Assembly: GCA_945866155.1 (NCBI GenBank)
Contig: CAMBGL010000083.1
Coordinates: 1 to 5,551 of the forward strand
Length of the DNA: 5,551 nucleotides
Source: Bifidobacterium breve
Lineage (GTDB): Bacteria > Actinomycetota > Actinomycetes > Nanopelagicales > Nanopelagicaceae
Reading direction: 5' to 3'
Of the stretch, positions 4,710 through 5,551 are shown in pieces. Position 1 is the first letter of the stretch. Every line of letters begins with the position of its first letter. The notes below the pieces were generated by a model. It was not told the origin of the DNA and ran no database searches. It saw only the letters and a program-made list of their open reading frames with translations. The translations under genes and the position numbers were made by a program.

Positions 4710-5551
4710 TGCGCGCGCCCTTATCGTGGTTGCGTGAATTCGCCGCTATCCCAGAATCAATAAGTGCAGAAGCAATCTCAGATGCTTTCATTCGCGTTGG
4801 CTTTGAGGTCGAAGAAATCATCACTCAAGGCGCGGACCTAACTGGTCCTCTTGTAGTCGCAAAAGTATTAGCTATTGAAGAGCTCACTGGAAATAAGAAG
4901 CCGATTCGTTATGTCGAATTGGATTGTGGTGAAAAGCAGAGCCGGTTCGTCATATGCGGTGCTACAAATTTTGCAGTAGGAGATCTAGTCGTTGCTGCAC
5001 TTCCTGGAGCTGTACTTCCTGGAAATTTTGCAATCTCAGCCCGCGAAACGTATGGCAAGACAAGTAACGGAATGATTTGCTCTTCACGTGAACTCGGATT
5101 AGGTGAAGATCATTCCGGAATTATTGTCCTACCTGCTAACTCTCTTGCAGTTGGAACTGATGCGATAGCAGCACTAGAAATCAATGATGTGATTTTTGAT
5201 ATCGCTGTAAATCCAGATCGCGGCTATGCACTGAGTATTCGTGGTTTAGCACGCGAAATTGCGGGTGCTCTGAACGTGAAGTTTGTTGATCCAGTAGAAG
5301 CACTCAAGAATGTGGAATTCAAAAAAAGTGGTAATGGTGTTACGCCTGTTCTCGAAGATGGTGCTTCGGTCTTTTATCTTCGAACTCTGGCCAATTACAA
5401 AGCAGATGCACTAACTCCATTGTGGATGTCTCGTCGTATTGAAAAAATGGGAATGCGTTCAATTTCACTTGCTGTCGATATTACGAATTATGTAATGCTG
5501 GAATTAGGACAACCATTACATGCATTTGACCGCTCAAAGATAAAGGGAAAT
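4709..5551 (+). CDS. pheT: Phenylalanine-tRNA ligase beta subunit, 5' part
   Basis: This is the tRNA-binding and editing subunit of PheRS. The frame is open from ATG 4709 to the window end, giving 281 codons of an expected total near 800 or more, so the 3' end lies outside. It begins MRAPLSWLREF, typical of PheT. An EMAPII-like OB-fold tRNA-binding domain spans about 44-150 (GPLVVAKVLAIE, ICGATNFAVGD, GMICSSRELGLGEDHSGI). B1-domain residues NPDRGYALSIRGLAREIAG follow (168-186). The start of the B3/B4 editing domain (from about 213) includes WMSRRIEKMGMRS (239-251) and VDITNYVMLELGQPLHAFD (256-274). H271 in the last motif is likely the editing-site His of characterised enzymes, from memory. 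The ATG shares its A with the pheS stop (TAATG), a strong sign of translational coupling that would keep the subunits balanced. No frameshift or internal stop is seen in the visible part. Confidence 0.95.
   Translation, partial: MRAPLSWLREFAAIPESISAEAISDAFIRVGFEVEEIITQGADLTGPLVVAKVLAIEELTGNKKPIRYVELDCGEKQSRFVICGATNFAVGDLVVAALPGAVLPGNFAISARETYGKTSNGMICSSRELGLGEDHSGIIVLPANSLAVGTDAIAALEINDVIFDIAVNPDRGYALSIRGLAREIAGALNVKFVDPVEALKNVEFKKSGNGVTPVLEDGASVFYLRTLANYKADALTPLWMSRRIEKMGMRSISLAVDITNYVMLELGQPLHAFDRSKIKGN

Noticed and set aside
1..5551. Search for an unusual system: mobile elements, CRISPR arrays, tRNA or rRNA genes, defence or toxin genes.
   Set aside because: No direct repeat arrays, transposase, cloverleaf or accessory gene was seen; essentially all sequence outside 1499-1717 is assigned to conserved core genes.

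Overview
The window carries housekeeping genes of an actinobacterium, all on the + strand and closely packed. Three things point to Actinobacteria. The first two genes form a MabA/InhA-type pair (fabG then fabI). IF3, L20 and PheS read most like actinobacterial homologues. The order infC-rpmI-rplT-TrmH family methyltransferase-pheS-pheT is the one I recall from Mycobacterium tuberculosis. Base composition by eye is only moderate in G+C, with many A/T-ending codons, and spacers are very short. That would fit a streamlined freshwater actinobacterium of the acI/Nanopelagicales type, but the lineage is inference and was not tested by a search.

Region 1 (about 6-1498) is a two-gene fatty-acid elongation unit separated by 2 nt: the 3-oxoacyl-ACP reductase FabG and the enoyl-ACP reductase FabI. 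They catalyse the first and second reductions of the type II fatty acid synthase cycle. Both lack features linked to long-chain substrates in the mycobacterial MabA and InhA proteins.

Region 2 (1499-1717) is the only sizeable non-coding stretch, 219 nt. It holds an AT-rich hairpin with a short T run, a long-range inverted repeat whose right arm can also pair locally, and a possible 19-codon upstream ORF. It is a plausible structured leader for the translation genes. I could not find a convincing promoter in it.

Region 3 (1718-2887) is infC-rpmI-rplT, encoding initiation factor IF3 and ribosomal proteins L35 and L20. infC almost certainly starts at a non-canonical AUC codon at 1718. The first ATG, at 1826, would remove 36 conserved N-terminal residues.

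Region 4 (2897-5551) holds a TrmH/SpoU family RNA 2'-O-methyltransferase, then pheS and the 5' third of pheT, which runs off the window. These genes lie 9-10 nt apart or overlap (pheS/pheT share one base in TAATG), which suggests translational coupling. I saw no mobile elements, CRISPR arrays, tRNA or rRNA genes. The window looks like ordinary core genome; its most notable points are the AUC start and the leader in front of it.
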